A DNA stretch of 64,000 nt, taken from Paratinospora sagittata (taxonomy: Eukaryota > Streptophyta > Magnoliopsida > Ranunculales > Menispermaceae). A program made the translations under genes and the position numbers. Below, piece after piece: positions 50,454 through 63,356 of the stretch (its first letter is position 1; every line of letters begins with the position of its first letter). The notes below the pieces were generated by a model that ran no database searches, was not told the origin of the DNA, and saw only the letters and a program-made list of their open reading frames with translations. Location of the stretch: positions 1,860,001 to 1,924,000 of the forward strand of contig JAYMFD010001271.1 of assembly GCA_035771175.1 (NCBI GenBank), read 5' to 3'.

Positions 50454-51626
50454 TAGGGTTGAATAACCAAAAATCAATTTTTCCGGAAAATTGCCTACAA
50501 CGCGCTATCCCTTTTGATAACTCGCTATAAAGTAGTTACCGTGATTTTTCGATTTTTACTAAAATGGGCAATAGCGTGCAATAGGCCTAGATTGCACGCT
50601 AACGGAAAGTCCAAAAAACTCGAGCTCTTGGGTATGTGTATATCGACTTACAATAGCCCGCTATAAGTCATTAGGGGGCATGATACAGAACCCAATTGCA
50701 TGCTATCCAAGTTTGGGTTAGAAATCTCACATTTTAACGAGAACAACGAAGGCCCTTTCCCTTGCTCGATTTTTCCATTCCTTACACAGTTTTGACTGGG
50801 AATCGTAACTGAAATATTCTCCACTAACACATGGATGATGCCCATCGTTTCGCACGGCCAAAACTACTTTAGATTAAACAATGTTTTGAATTCAAATCAT
50901 TTCCTACTCTCTTGCTCTTAAAGCTGCAATTGCTAATTTAATAAAACGCACATTGTCTAATTTTCAAAGATACGACACACACGATTTCAGCAAGTTAGAC
51001 TGAGCTTTCCACAGAGTATTTCAAAAGAAGAATGTCGTGCTTCTTGCATTGCCAATAAATGCTTCGACCCGAATCAAAGTTGGAAACTGTCTTGAAGATA
51101 ACTTCATTGTTTAACAAGTTCTTCATTATATCCCTTTTGTGCTTAGATTTTAAGAAGCAACTCATTGTTTTAAACTGTAAGTATATGAAGTGTTCTCAGT
51201 AAGAGAACACAACACATCACCTATATTCTTTCTCTGAGAGCTACAACTAATCATCAAGAACACATCAAATTATAGCTATCAAAGTCTACAAAGATCAAGC
51301 TCTAAGAACGAGGACATATCTCAATGCTAATGCGTTAGTTCAATCTTAGGTGTGAAGGGTAACCTCTCGATCAATCTCAGCACGAAAACTCACTAAATTG
51401 CAAAGTCTTCAATATCACTTGGATTTAGTATTTGATTTTGACAAAATATTTTCCGAAAGGTTTTAATCATAATTTCAATGAGTTTTGAATGATTTAAAAG
51501 TGTTTTGAGTCAATGAAATGGTTCCTAAGTGTTAAAATATTAGTTTTTCCAAAATCGGGCTATCCACCACTTTGCCAAAATTTTACAAAAGGTAATAGCG
51601 CACTATCAGTGTTTATAGCACGTTGA
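50454..51626 (+). repeat. Monomer 44 (1173 bp)
   Basis: As monomer 43 but AACTACTTTAG, private GTGCTTAGATT, and tail GGTTCCTAAGTG. Confidence 0.95.
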
Positions 51627-52799
51627 TAGGGTTGAATAACCAAAAATCAATTTTTCCGGAAAATTGCCTATAACGCGCTATCCCTTTTGATAACTCGCTA
51701 TAAAGTAGTTACCTTGATCTTTCGATTTTTACTAAAATGGGCAATAGCGTGCAATAGGCCTAGATTGCACGCTAACGGAAAGTCCAAAAAACTCGAGATC
51801 TTGGGTATGTGTATATCGACTTACAATAGCCCGCTATAAGTCATTAGGGGGCGTGATACACAACCCAATTGCATGCTATCCAAGTTTGGGTTAGAAATCT
51901 CACATTTTAACGAGAACAACGAAGGCCCTTTCCCTTGCTCGATTTTTCCATTCCTTACACAGTTTTGACTGGGAATCGTAACTGAAATATTCTCCACTAA
52001 CACATGGATGATGCCCATCGTTTCGCACGGCCAAAACAACTTTAGATTAAACAATGTTTTGAATTCAAATCATTTCCTACTCTCTTGCTCTTAAAGCTGC
52101 AATTGCTAATTTAATAAAACGCACATTGTCTAATTTTCAAAGATACAACACACACGATTTCAGCAAGTTAGACTGAGCTTTCCACAGAGTATTTCAAAAG
52201 AAGAATGTCGTGCTTCTTGCATTGCCAATAAATGCTTCGACCCGAATCAAAGTTGGAAACTGTCTTGAAGATAACTTCATTGTTTAACAAGTTCTTCATT
52301 ATATCCCTTTTGTGCTGAGATTTTAAGAAGCAACTCATTGTTTTAAACTGTAAGTATATGAAGTGTTCTCAGTAAGAGAACACAACACATCACCTATATT
52401 CTTTCTCTGAGAGCTACAACTAATCATCAAGAACACATCAAATTATAGCTATCAAAGTCTACAAAGATCAAGCTCTAAGAACGAGGACATATCTCAATGC
52501 TAATGCGTTAGTTCAATCTTAGGTGTGAAGGGTAACCTCTCGATCAATCTCAGCACGAAAACTCACTAAATTGCAAAGTCTTCAATATCACTTGGATTTA
52601 GTATTTGATTTTGACAAAATATTTTCCGAAAGGTTTTAATCATAATTTCAATGAGTTTTGAATGATTTAAAAGTGTTTTGAGTCAATGAAATGGTTCTTA
52701 AGTGTTAAAATATTAGTTTTTCCAAAATCGGGCTATCCACCACTTTGCCAAAATTTTACAAAAGGTAATAGCGCACTATCAGTGTTTATAGCACGTTGA
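51627..52799 (+). repeat. Monomer 45 (1173 bp), H5 position 1
   Basis: CCTATAACG, ACCTTGATC, GAGATCTTGGG, GGGGGCGTGATACAC and GATACAAC. The GCGTG allele is shared only with monomer 49. Confidence 0.95.
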
Positions 52800-53972
52800 T
52801 AGGGTTGAATAACCAAAAATCAATTTTTCCGGAAAATTGCCTACAACGCGCTATCCCTTTTGATAACTCGCTATAAAGTAGTTACCGTGATCTTTCGATT
52901 TTTACTAAAATGGGTAATAGCGTGCAATAGGCCTAGATTGCACGCTAACGGAAAGTCCAAAAAACTCGAGCTCTTGGGTATGTGTATATCGACTTACAAT
53001 AGCCCGCTATAAGTCATTAGGGGGCATGATACAGAACCCAATTGCATGCTATCCAAGTTTGGGTTAGAAATCTCACATTTTAACGAGAACAACGAAGGCC
53101 CTTTCCCTTGCTCGATTTTTCCATTCCTTACACAGTTTTGACTGGGAATCGTAACTGAAATATTCTCCACTAACACATGGATGATGCCCATCGTTTCGCA
53201 CGGCCAAAACAACTTTAGATTAAACAATGTTTTGAATTCAAATCATTTCCTACTCTCTTGCTCTTAAAGCTGCAATTGCTAATTTAATAAAACGCACATT
53301 GTCTAATTTTCAAAGATACGACACACACGATTTCAGCAAGTTAGACTGAGCTTTCCACAGAGTATTTCAAAAGAAGAATGTCGTGCTTCTTGCATTGCCA
53401 ATAAATGCTTCGACCCGAATCAAAGTTGGAAACTGTCTTGAAGATAACTTCATTGTTTAACAAGTTCTTCATTATATCCCTTTTGTGCTGAGATTTTAAG
53501 AAGCAACTCATTGTTTTAAACTGTAAGTATATGAAGTGTTCTCAGTAAGAGAACACAACACATCACCTATATTCTTTCTCTGAGAGCTACAACTAATCAT
53601 CAAGAACACATCAAATTATAGCTATCAAAGTCTACAAAGATCAAGCTCTAAGAACGAGGACATATCTCAATGCTAATGCGTTAGTTCAATCTTAGGTGTG
53701 AAGGGTAACCTCTCGATCAATCTCAGCACGAAAACTCACTAAATTGCAAAGTCTTCAATATCACTTGGATTTAGTATTTGATTTTGACAAAATATTTTCC
53801 GAAAGGTTTTAATCATAATTTCAATGAGTTTTGAATGATTTAAAAGTGTTTTGAGTCAATGAAATGGTTCTTAAGTGTTAAAATATTAGTTTTTCCAAAA
53901 TCGGGCTATCCACCACTTTGCCAAAATTTTACAAAAGGTAATAGCGCACTATCAGTGTTTATAGCACGTTGA
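52800..53972 (+). repeat. Monomer 46 (1173 bp), H5 position 2
   Basis: ATGGGTAATAGC is shared only with monomer 50; ATACAGAACCC, AACAACTTTAG and GATACGAC. Confidence 0.95.
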
Positions 53973-55145
53973 TAGGGTTGAATAACCAAAAATCAATTTT
54001 TCCGGAAAATTGCCTACAACGCGCTATCCCTTTTGATAACTCGCTATAAAGTAGTTACCGTGATTTTTCGATTTTTACTAAAATGGGCAATAGCGTGCAA
54101 TAGGCCTAGATTGCACGCTAACGGAAAGTCCAAAAAACTCGAGCTCTTGGGTATGTGTATATCGACTTACAATAGCCCGCTATAAGTCATTAGGGGGCAT
54201 GATACAGAACCCAATTGCATGCTATCCAAGTTTGGGTTAGAAATCTCACATTTTAACGAGAACAACGAAGGCCCTTTCCCTTGCTCGATTTTTCCATTCC
54301 TTACACAGTTTTGACTGGGAATCGTAACTGAAATATTCTCCACTAACACATGGATGATGCCCATCGTTTCGCACGGCCAAAACTACTTTAGATTAAACAA
54401 TGTTTTGAATTCAAATCATTTCCTACTCTCTTGCTCTTAAAGCTGCAATTGCTAATTTAATAAAACGCACATTGTCTAATTTTCAAAGATACGACACACA
54501 CGATTTCAGCAAGTTAGACTGAGCTTTCCACAGAGTATTTCAAAAGAAGAATGTCGTGCTTCTTGCATTGCCAATAAATGCTTCGACCCGATTCAAAGTT
54601 TGAAACTGTCTTGAAGATAACTTCATTGTTTAACAAGTTCTTCATTATATCCCTTTTGTGCTGAGATTTTAAGAAGCAACTCATTGTTTTAAACTGTAAG
54701 TATATGAAGTGTTCTCAGTAAGAGAACACAACACATCACCTATATTCTTTCTCTGAGAGCTACAACTAATCATCAAGAACACATCAAATTATAGCTATCA
54801 AAGTCTACAAAGATCAAGCTCTAAGAACGAGGACATATCTCAATGCTAATGCGTTAGTTCAATCTTAGGTGTGAAGGGTAACCTCTCGATCAATCTCAGC
54901 ACGAAAACTCACTAAATTGCAAAGTCTTCAATATCACTTGGATTTAGTATTTGATTTTGACAAAATATTTTCCGAAAGGTTTTAATCATAATTTCAATGA
55001 GTTTTGAATGATTTAAAAGTGTTTTGAGTCAATGAAATGGTTCCTAAGTGTTAAAATATTAGTTTTTCCAAAATCGGGCTATCCACCACTTTGCCAAAAT
55101 TTTACAAAAGGTAATAGCGCACTATCAGTGTTTATAGCACGTTGA
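53973..55145 (+). repeat. Monomer 47 (1173 bp), H5 position 3
   Basis: GTGATTTTTCG, AACTACTTTAG and GATACGAC. AGTTTGAAACTG is shared only with monomer 51; CGATTCAAAG is private. Tail GGTTCCTAAGTG. Confidence 0.95.
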
Positions 55146-56318
55146 TAGGGTTGAATAACCAAAAATCAATTTTTCCGGAAAATTGCCTATAACGCGCTAT
55201 CCCTTTTGATAACTCGCTATAAAGTAGTTACCTTGATCTTTCGATTTTTACTAAAATGGGCAATAGCGTGCAATAGGCCTAGATTGCACGCTAACGGAAA
55301 GTCCAAAAAACTCGAGATCTTGGGTATGTGTATATCGACTTACAATAGCCCGCTATAAGTCATTAGGGGGCATGATACACAACCCAATTGCATGCTATCC
55401 AAGTTTGGGTTAGAAATCTCACATTTTAACGAGAACAACGAAGGCCCTTTCCCTTGCTCGATTTTTCCATTCCTTACACAGTTTTGACTGGGAATCGTAA
55501 CTGAAATATTCTCCACTAACACATGGATGATGCCCATCGTTTCGCACGGCCAAAACAACTTTAGATTAAACAATGTTTTGAATTCAAATCATTTCCTACT
55601 CTCTTGCTCTTAAAGCTGCAATTGCTAATTTAATAAAACGCACATTGTCTAATTTTCAAAGATACAACACACACGATTTCAGCAAGTTAGACTGAGCTTT
55701 CCACAGAGTATTTCAAAAGAAGAATGTCGTGCTTCTTGCATTGCCAATAAATGCTTCGACCCGAATCAAAGTTGGAAACTGTCTTGAAGATAACTTCATT
55801 GTTTAACAAGTTCTTCATTATATCCCTTTTGTGCTGAGATTTTAAGAAGCAACTCATTGTTTTAAACTGTAAGTATATGAAGTGTTCTCAGTAAGAGAAC
55901 ACAACACATCACCTATATTCTTTCTCTGAGAGCTACAACTAATCATCAAGAACACATCAAATTATAGCTATCAAAGTCTACAAAGATCAAGCTCTAAGAA
56001 CGAGGACATATCTCAATGCTAATGCGTTAGTTCAATCTTAGGTGTGAAGGGTAACCTCTCGATCAATCTCAGCACGAAAACTCACTAAATTGCAAAGTCT
56101 TCAATATCACTTGGATTTAGTATTTGATTTTGACAAAATATTTTCCGAAAGGTTTTAATCATAATTTCAATGAGTTTTGAATGATTTAAAAGTGTTTTGA
56201 GTCAATGAAATGGTTCCTAAGTGTTAAAATATTAGTTTTTCCAAAATCGGGCTATCCACCACTTTGCCAAAATTTTACAAAAGGTAATAGCGCACTATCA
56301 GTGTTTATAGCACGTTGA
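55146..56318 (+). repeat. Monomer 48 (1173 bp), H5 position 4
   Basis: CCTATAACG, ACCTTGATC, GAGATCTTGGG and GGGGGCATGATACAC; tail GGTTCCTAAGTG. Confidence 0.95.
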
Positions 56319-57491
56319 TAGGGTTGAATAACCAAAAATCAATTTTTCCGGAAAATTGCCTATAACGCGCTATCCCTTTTGATAACTCGCTATAAAGTAG
56401 TTACCTTGATCTTTCGATTTTTACTAAAATGGGCAATAGCGTGCAATAGGCCTAGATTGCACGCTAACGGAAAGTCCAAAAAACTCGAGATCTTGGGTAT
56501 GTGTATATCGACTTACAATAGCCCGCTATAAGTCATTAGGGGGCGTGATACACAACCCAATTGCATGCTATCCAAGTTTGGGTTAGAAATCTCACATTTT
56601 AACGAGAACAACGAAGGCCCTTTCCCTTGCTCGATTTTTCCATTCCTTACACAGTTTTGACTGGGAATCGTAACTGAAATATTCTCCACTAACACATGGA
56701 TGATGCCCATCGTTTCGCACGGCCAAAACAACTTTAGATTAAACAATGTTTTGAATTCAAATCATTTCCTACTCTCTTGCTCTTAAAGCTGCAATTGCTA
56801 ATTTAATAAAACGCACATTGTCTAATTTTCAAAGATACAACACACACGATTTCAGCAAGTTAGACTGAGCTTTCCACAGAGTATTTCAAAAGAAGAATGT
56901 CGTGCTTCTTGCATTGCCAATAAATGCTTCGACCCGAATCAAAGTTGGAAACTGTCTTGAAGATAACTTCATTGTTTAACAAGTTCTTCATTATATCCCT
57001 TTTGTGCTGAGATTTTAAGAAGCAACTCATTGTTTTAAACTGTAAGTATATGAAGTGTTCTCAGTAAGAGAACACAACACATCACCTATATTCTTTCTCT
57101 GAGAGCTACAACTAATCATCAAGAACACATCAAATTATAGCTATCAAAGTCTACAAAGATCAAGCTCTAAGAACGAGGACATATCTCAATGCTAATGCGT
57201 TAGTTCAATCTTAGGTGTGAAGGGTAACCTCTCGATCAATCTCAGCACGAAAACTCACTAAATTGCAAAGTCTTCAATATCACTTGGATTTAGTATTTGA
57301 TTTTGACAAAATATTTTCCGAAAGGTTTTAATCATAATTTCAATGAGTTTTGAATGATTTAAAAGTGTTTTGAGTCAATGAAATGGTTCTTAAGTGTTAA
57401 AATATTAGTTTTTCCAAAATCGGGCTATCCACCACTTTGCCAAAATTTTACAAAAGGTAATAGCGCACTATCAGTGTTTATAGCACGTTGA
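56319..57491 (+). repeat. Monomer 49 (1173 bp), H5 position 1
   Basis: Repeats monomer 45, including GGGGGCGTGATACAC; I noticed no difference. Confidence 0.95.
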
Positions 57492-58664
57492 TAGGGTTGA
57501 ATAACCAAAAATCAATTTTTCCGGAAAATTGCCTACAACGCGCTATCCCTTTTGATAACTCGCTATAAAGTAGTTACCGTGATCTTTCGATTTTTACTAA
57601 AATGGGTAATAGCGTGCAATAGGCCTAGATTGCACGCTAACGGAAAGTCCAAAAAACTCGAGCTCTTGGGTATGTGTATATCGACTTACAATAGCCCGCT
57701 ATAAGTCATTAGGGGGCATGATACACAACCCAATTGCATGCTATCCAAGTTTGGGTTAGAAATCTCACATTTTAACGAGAACAACGAAGGCCCTTTCCCT
57801 TGCTCGATTTTTCCATTCCTTACACAGTTTTGACTGGGAATCGTAACTGAAATATTCTCCACTAACACATGGATGATGCCCATCGTTTCGCACGGCCAAA
57901 ACTACTTTAGATTAAACAATGTTTTGAATTCAAATCATTTCCTACTCTCTTGCTCTTAAAGCTGCAATTGCTAATTTAATAAAACGCACATTGTCTAATT
58001 TTCAAAGATACGACACACACGATTTCAGCAAGTTAGACTGAGCTTTCCACAGAGTATTTCAAAAGAAGAATGTCGTGCTTCTTGCATTGCCAATAAATGC
58101 TTCGACCCGAATCAAAGTTGGAAACTGTCTTGAAGATAACTTCATTGTTTAACAAGTTCTTCATTATATCCCTTTTGTGCTGAGATTTTAAGAAGCAACT
58201 CATTGTTTTAAACTGTAAGTATATGAAGTGTTCTCAGTAAGAGAACACAACACATCACCTATATTCTTTCTCTGAGAGCTACAACTAATCATCAAGAACA
58301 CATCAAATTATAGCTATCAAAGTCTACAAAGATCAAGCTCTAAGAACGAGGACATATCTCAATGCTAATGCGTTAGTTCAATCTTAGGTGTGAAGGGTAA
58401 CCTCTCGATCAATCTCAGCACGAAAACTCACTAAATTGCAAAGTCTTCAATATCACTTGGATTTAGTATTTGATTTTGACAAAATATTTTCCGAAAGGTT
58501 TTAATCATAATTTCAATGAGTTTTGAATGATTTAAAAGTGTTTTGAGTCAATGAAATGGTTCTTAAGTGTTAAAATTTTAGTTTTTCCAAAATCGGGCTA
58601 TCCACCACTTTGCCAAAATTTTACAAAAGGTAATAGCGCACTATCAGTGTTTATAGCACGTTGA
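57492..58664 (+). repeat. Monomer 50 (1173 bp), H5 position 2
   Basis: Has ATGGGTAATAGC as in monomer 46, but ATACACAACCC, AACTACTTTAG and tail TTAAAATTTTAG. Confidence 0.95.
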
Positions 58665-59837
58665 TAGGGTTGAATAACCAAAAATCAATTTTTCCGGAAA
58701 ATTGCCTACAACGCGCTATCCCTTTTGATAACTCGCTATAAAGTAGTTACCGTGATTTTTCGATTTTTACTAAAATGGGCAATAGCGTGCAATAGGCCTA
58801 GATTGCACGCTAACGGAAAGTCCAAAAAACTCGAGCTCTTGGGTATGTGTATATCGACTTACAATAGCCCGCTATAAGTCATTAGGGGGCATGATACAGA
58901 ACCCAATTGCATGCTATCCAAGTTTGGGTTAGAAATCTCACATTTTAACGAGAACAACGAAGGCCCTTTCCCTTGCTCGATTTTTCCATTCCTTACACAG
59001 TTTTGACTGGGAATCGTAACTGAAATATTCTCCACTAACACATGGATGATGCCCATCGTTTCGCACGGCCAAAACTACTTTAGATTAAACAATGTTTTGA
59101 ATTCAAATCATTTCCTACTCTCTTGCTCTTAAAGCTGCAATTGCTAATTTAATAAAACGCACATTGTCTAATTTTCAAAGATACGACACACACGATTTCA
59201 GCAAGTTAGACTGAGCTTTCCACAGAGTATTTCAAAAGAAGAATGTCGTGCTTCTTGCATTGCCAATAAATGCTTCGACCCGAATCAAAGTTTGAAACTG
59301 TCTTGAAGATAACTTCATTGTTTAACAAGTTCTTCATTATATCCCTTTTGTGCTGAGATTTTAAGAAGCAACTCATTGTTTTAAACTGTAAGTATATGAA
59401 GTGTTCTCAGTAAGAGAACACAACACATCACCTATATTCTTTCTCTGAGAGCTACAACTAATCATCAAGAACACATCAAATTATAGCTATCAAAGTCTAC
59501 AAAGATCAAGCTCTAAGAACGAGGACATATCTCAATGCTAATGCGTTAGTTCAATCTTAGGTGTGAAGGGTAACCTCTCGATCAATCTCAGCACGAAAAC
59601 TCACTAAATTGCAAAGTCTTCAATATCACTTGGATTTAGTATTTGATTTTGACAAAATATTTTCCGAAAGGTTTTAATCATAATTTCAATGAGTTTTGAA
59701 TGATTTAAAAGTGTTTTGAGTCAATGAAATGGTTCCTAAGTGTTAAAATATTAGTTTTTCCAAAATCGGGCTATCCACCACTTTGCCAAAATTTTACAAA
59801 AGGTAATAGCGCACTATCAGTGTTTATAGCACGTTGA
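58665..59837 (+). repeat. Monomer 51 (1173 bp), H5 position 3
   Basis: Repeats monomer 47, including AGTTTGAAACTG, with the usual CGAATCAAAG. Confidence 0.95.
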
Positions 59838-61010
59838 TAGGGTTGAATAACCAAAAATCAATTTTTCCGGAAAATTGCCTATAACGCGCTATCCCTTTTG
59901 ATAACTCGCTATAAAGTAGTTACCTTGATCTTTCGATTTTTACTAAAATGGGCAATAGCGTGCAATAGGCCTAGATTGCACGCTAACGGAAAGTCCAAAA
60001 AACTCGAGATCTTGGGTATGTGTATATCGACTTACAATAGCCCGCTATAAGTCATTAGGGGGCATGATACACAACCCAATTGCATGCTATCCAAGTTTGG
60101 GTTAGAAATCTCACATTTTAACGAGAACAACGAAGGCCCTTTCCCTTGCTCGATTTTTCCATTCCTTACACAGTTTTGACTGGGAATCGTAACTGAAATA
60201 TTCTCCACTAACACATGGATGATGCCCATCGTTTCGCACGGCCAAAACAACTTTAGATTAAACAATGTTTTGAATTCAAATCATTTCCTACTCTCTTGCT
60301 CTTAAAGCTGCAATTGCTAATTTAATAAAACGCACATTGTCTAATTTTCAAAGATACAACACACACGATTTCAGCAAGTTAGACTGAGCTTTCCACAGAG
60401 TATTTCAAAAGAAGAATGTCGTGCTTCTTGCATTGCCAATAAATGCTTCGACCCGAATCAAAGTTGGAAACTGTCTTGAAGATAACTTCATTGTTTAACA
60501 AGTTCTTCATTATATCCCTTTTGTGCTGAGATTTTAAGAAGCAACTCATTGTTTTAAACTGTAAGTATATGAAGTGTTCTCAGTAAGAGAACACAACACA
60601 TCACCTATATTCTTTCTCTGAGAGCTACAACTAATCATCAAGAACACATCAAATTATAGCTATCAAAGTCTACAAAGATCAAGCTCTAAGAACGAGGACA
60701 TATCTCAATGCTAATGCGTTAGTTCAATCTTAGGTGTGAAGGGTAACCTCTCGATCAATCTCAGCACGAAAACTCACTAAATTGCAAAGTCTTCAATATC
60801 ACTTGGATTTAGTATTTGATTTTGACAAAATATTTTCCGAAAGGTTTTAATCATAATTTCAATGAGTTTTGAATGATTTAAAAGTGTTTTGAGTCAATGA
60901 AATGGTTCTTAAGTGTTAAAATATTAGTTTTTCCAAAATCGGGCTATCCACCACTTTGCCAAAATTTTACAAAAGGTAATAGCGCACTATCAGTGTTTAT
61001 AGCACGTTGA
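59838..61010 (+). repeat. Monomer 52 (1173 bp), H5 position 4
   Basis: Repeats monomer 48 but ends with GGTTCTTAAGTG. Confidence 0.95.
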
Positions 61011-62183
61011 TAGGGTTGAATAACCAAAAATCAATTTTTCCGGAAAATTGCCTACAACGCGCTATCCCTTTTGATAACTCGCTATAAAGTAGTTACCGTG
61101 ATCTTTCGATTTTTACTAAAATGGGCAATAGCGTGCAATAGGCCTAGATTGCACGCTAACGGAAAGTCCAAAAAACTCGAGCTCTTGGGTATGTGTATAT
61201 CGACTTACAATAGCCCGCTATAAGTCATTAGGGGGCATGATACACAACCCAATTGCATGCTATCCAAGTTTGGGTTAGAAATCTCACATTTTAACGAGAA
61301 CAACGAAGGCCCTTTCCCTTGCTCGATTTTTCCATTCCTTACACAGTTTTGACTGGGAATCGTAACTGAAATATTCTCCACTAACACATGGATGATGCCC
61401 ATCGTTTCGCACGGCCAAAACAACTTTAGATTAAACAATGTTTTGAATTCAAATCATTTCCTACTCTCTTGCTCTTTAAGCTGCAATTGCTAATTTAATA
61501 AAACACTCATTGTCTAATTTTCAAAGATACAACACACACGATTTCAGTAAGTTAGACTGAGCTTTCCACAGAGTATTTCAAAAGAAGAATGTCGTGCTTC
61601 TTGCATTGCCAATAAATGCTTCGACCCGAATCAAAGTTGGAAACTGTCTTGAAGATAACTTCATTGTTTAACAAGTTCTTCATTATATCCCTTTTGTGCT
61701 GAGATTTTAAGAAGCAACTCATTGTTTTAAACTGTAAGTATATGAAGTGTTCTCAGTAAGAGAACACAACACATCACCTATATTCTTTCTCTGAGAGCTA
61801 CAACTAATCATCAAGAACACATCAAATTATAGCTATCAAAGTCTACAAAGATCAAGCTCTAAGAACGAGGACATATCTCAATGCTAATGCGTTAGTTCAA
61901 TCTTAGGTGTGAAGGGTAACCTCTCGATCAATCTCAGCACGAAAACTCACTAAATTGCAAAGTCTTCAATATCACTTGGATTTAGTATTTGATTTTGACA
62001 AAATATTTTCCGAAAGGTTTTAATCATAATTTCAATGAGTTTTGAATGATTTAAAAGTGTTTTGAGTCAATGAAATGGTTCTTAAGTGTTAAAATATTAG
62101 TTTTTCCAAAATCGGGTTATCCACCACTTTGCCAAAATTTTACAAAAGGTAATAGCGCACTATCAGTGTTTATAGCACGTTGA
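61011..62183 (+). repeat. Monomer 53 (1173 bp)
   Basis: CATTTTAAC type that regains the older alleles CTCTTTAAGC and AAACACTCATTG. Private: ATTTCAGTAAG and ATCGGGTTATCC. Confidence 0.95.
61747..61767 (+). repeat. Inverted repeat, 8-bp arms, 5-nt loop (representative copy)
   Basis: GTGTTCTC (61747-61754) and GAGAACAC (61760-61767) pair exactly around AGTAA. It is present at the same offset in most copies from copy 8 onward. In copies 1-7 the left arm reads GTGTTCGT (for example 738-745), leaving six pairs. In copies 10, 13, 15 and 21 the right arm reads GAGAACCC. No T-run follows, so it does not resemble a bacterial terminator. Confidence 0.8.
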
Positions 62184-63356
62184 TAGGGTTGAATAACCAA
62201 AAATCAATTTTTCCGGAAAATTGCCTACAACGCGCTATCCCTTTTGATAACTCGCTATAAAGTAGTTACCGTGATCTTTCGATTTTTACCAAAATGGGCA
62301 ATAGCGTGCAATAGGCCTAGATTGCACGCTAACGGAAAGTTCAAAAAACTCGAGCTCTTGGGTATGTGTATATCGACTTACAATAGCCCGCTATAAGTCA
62401 TTAGGGGGCATGATACAGAACCCAATTGCATGCTATCCAAGTTTGGGTTAGAAATCTCACATTTTAACGAGAACAACGAAGGCCCTTTCCCTTGCTCGAT
62501 TTTTCCATTCCTTACACAGTTTTGACTGGGAATCGTAACTGAAATATTCTCCACTAACACATGGATGATGCCCATCGTTTCGCACGGCCAAAACAACTTT
62601 AGATTAAACAATGTTTTGAATTCAAATCATTTCCTACTCTCTTGCTCTTAAAGCTGCAATTGCTAATTTAATAAAACGCACATTGTCTAATTTTCAAAGA
62701 TACAACACACACGATTTCAGCAAGTTAGACTGAGCTTCCCACAGAGTATTTCAAAAGAAGAATGTCGTGCTTCTTGCATTGCCAATAAATGCTTCGACCC
62801 GAATCAAAGTTGGAAACTGTCTTGAAGATAACTTCATTGTTTAACAAGTTCTTCATTATATCCCTTTTGTGCTGAGATTTTAAGAAGCAACTCATTGTTT
62901 TAAACTGTAAGTATATGAAGTGTTCTCAGTAAGAGAACACAACACATCACCTATATTCTTTCTCTGAGAGCTACAACTAATCATCAAGAACACATCAAAT
63001 TATAGCTATCAAAGTCTACAAAGATCAAGCTCTAAGAACGAGGACATATCTCAATGCTAATGCGTTAGTTCAATCTTAGGTGTGAAGGGTAACCTCTCGA
63101 TCAATCTCAGCACGAAAACTCACTAAATTGCAAAGTCTTCAATATCACTTGGATTTAGTATTTGATTTTGACAAAATATTTTCCGAAAGGTTTTAATCAT
63201 AATTTCAATGAGTTTTGAATGATTTAAAAGTGTTTTGAGTCAATGAAATGGTTCTTAAGTGTTAAAATTTTAGTTTTTCCAAAATCGGGCTATCCACCAC
63301 TTTGCCAAAATTTTACAAAAGGTAATAGCGCACTATCTGTGTTTATAGCACGTTGA
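62184..63356 (+). repeat. Monomer 54 (1173 bp)
   Basis: Private: TTTACCAAAATGGG, GAGCTTCCCACAG and CACTATCTGTG. GGAAAGTTCAAA combines alleles of two types; ATACAGAACCC; tail TTAAAATTTTAG. Confidence 0.95.

Larger units (their letters stand above)
51627..61010 (+). repeat. Higher-order repeat H5: tetramer (4692 bp) in two copies
   Basis: Copies 45-48 and 49-52 show the same order of marker alleles. First is CCTATAACG + GAGATCTT + GGGGCGTG, then GGGTAATAGC, then GTGATTTTTCG + AGTTTGAAAC, then CCTATAACG + GAGATCTT + GGGGCATG. I found roughly half a dozen differences, including ACAGAACC/ACACAACC and AACAACTT/AACTACTT in the second monomer and GATTCAAAG/GAATCAAAG in the third. Confidence 0.8.
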
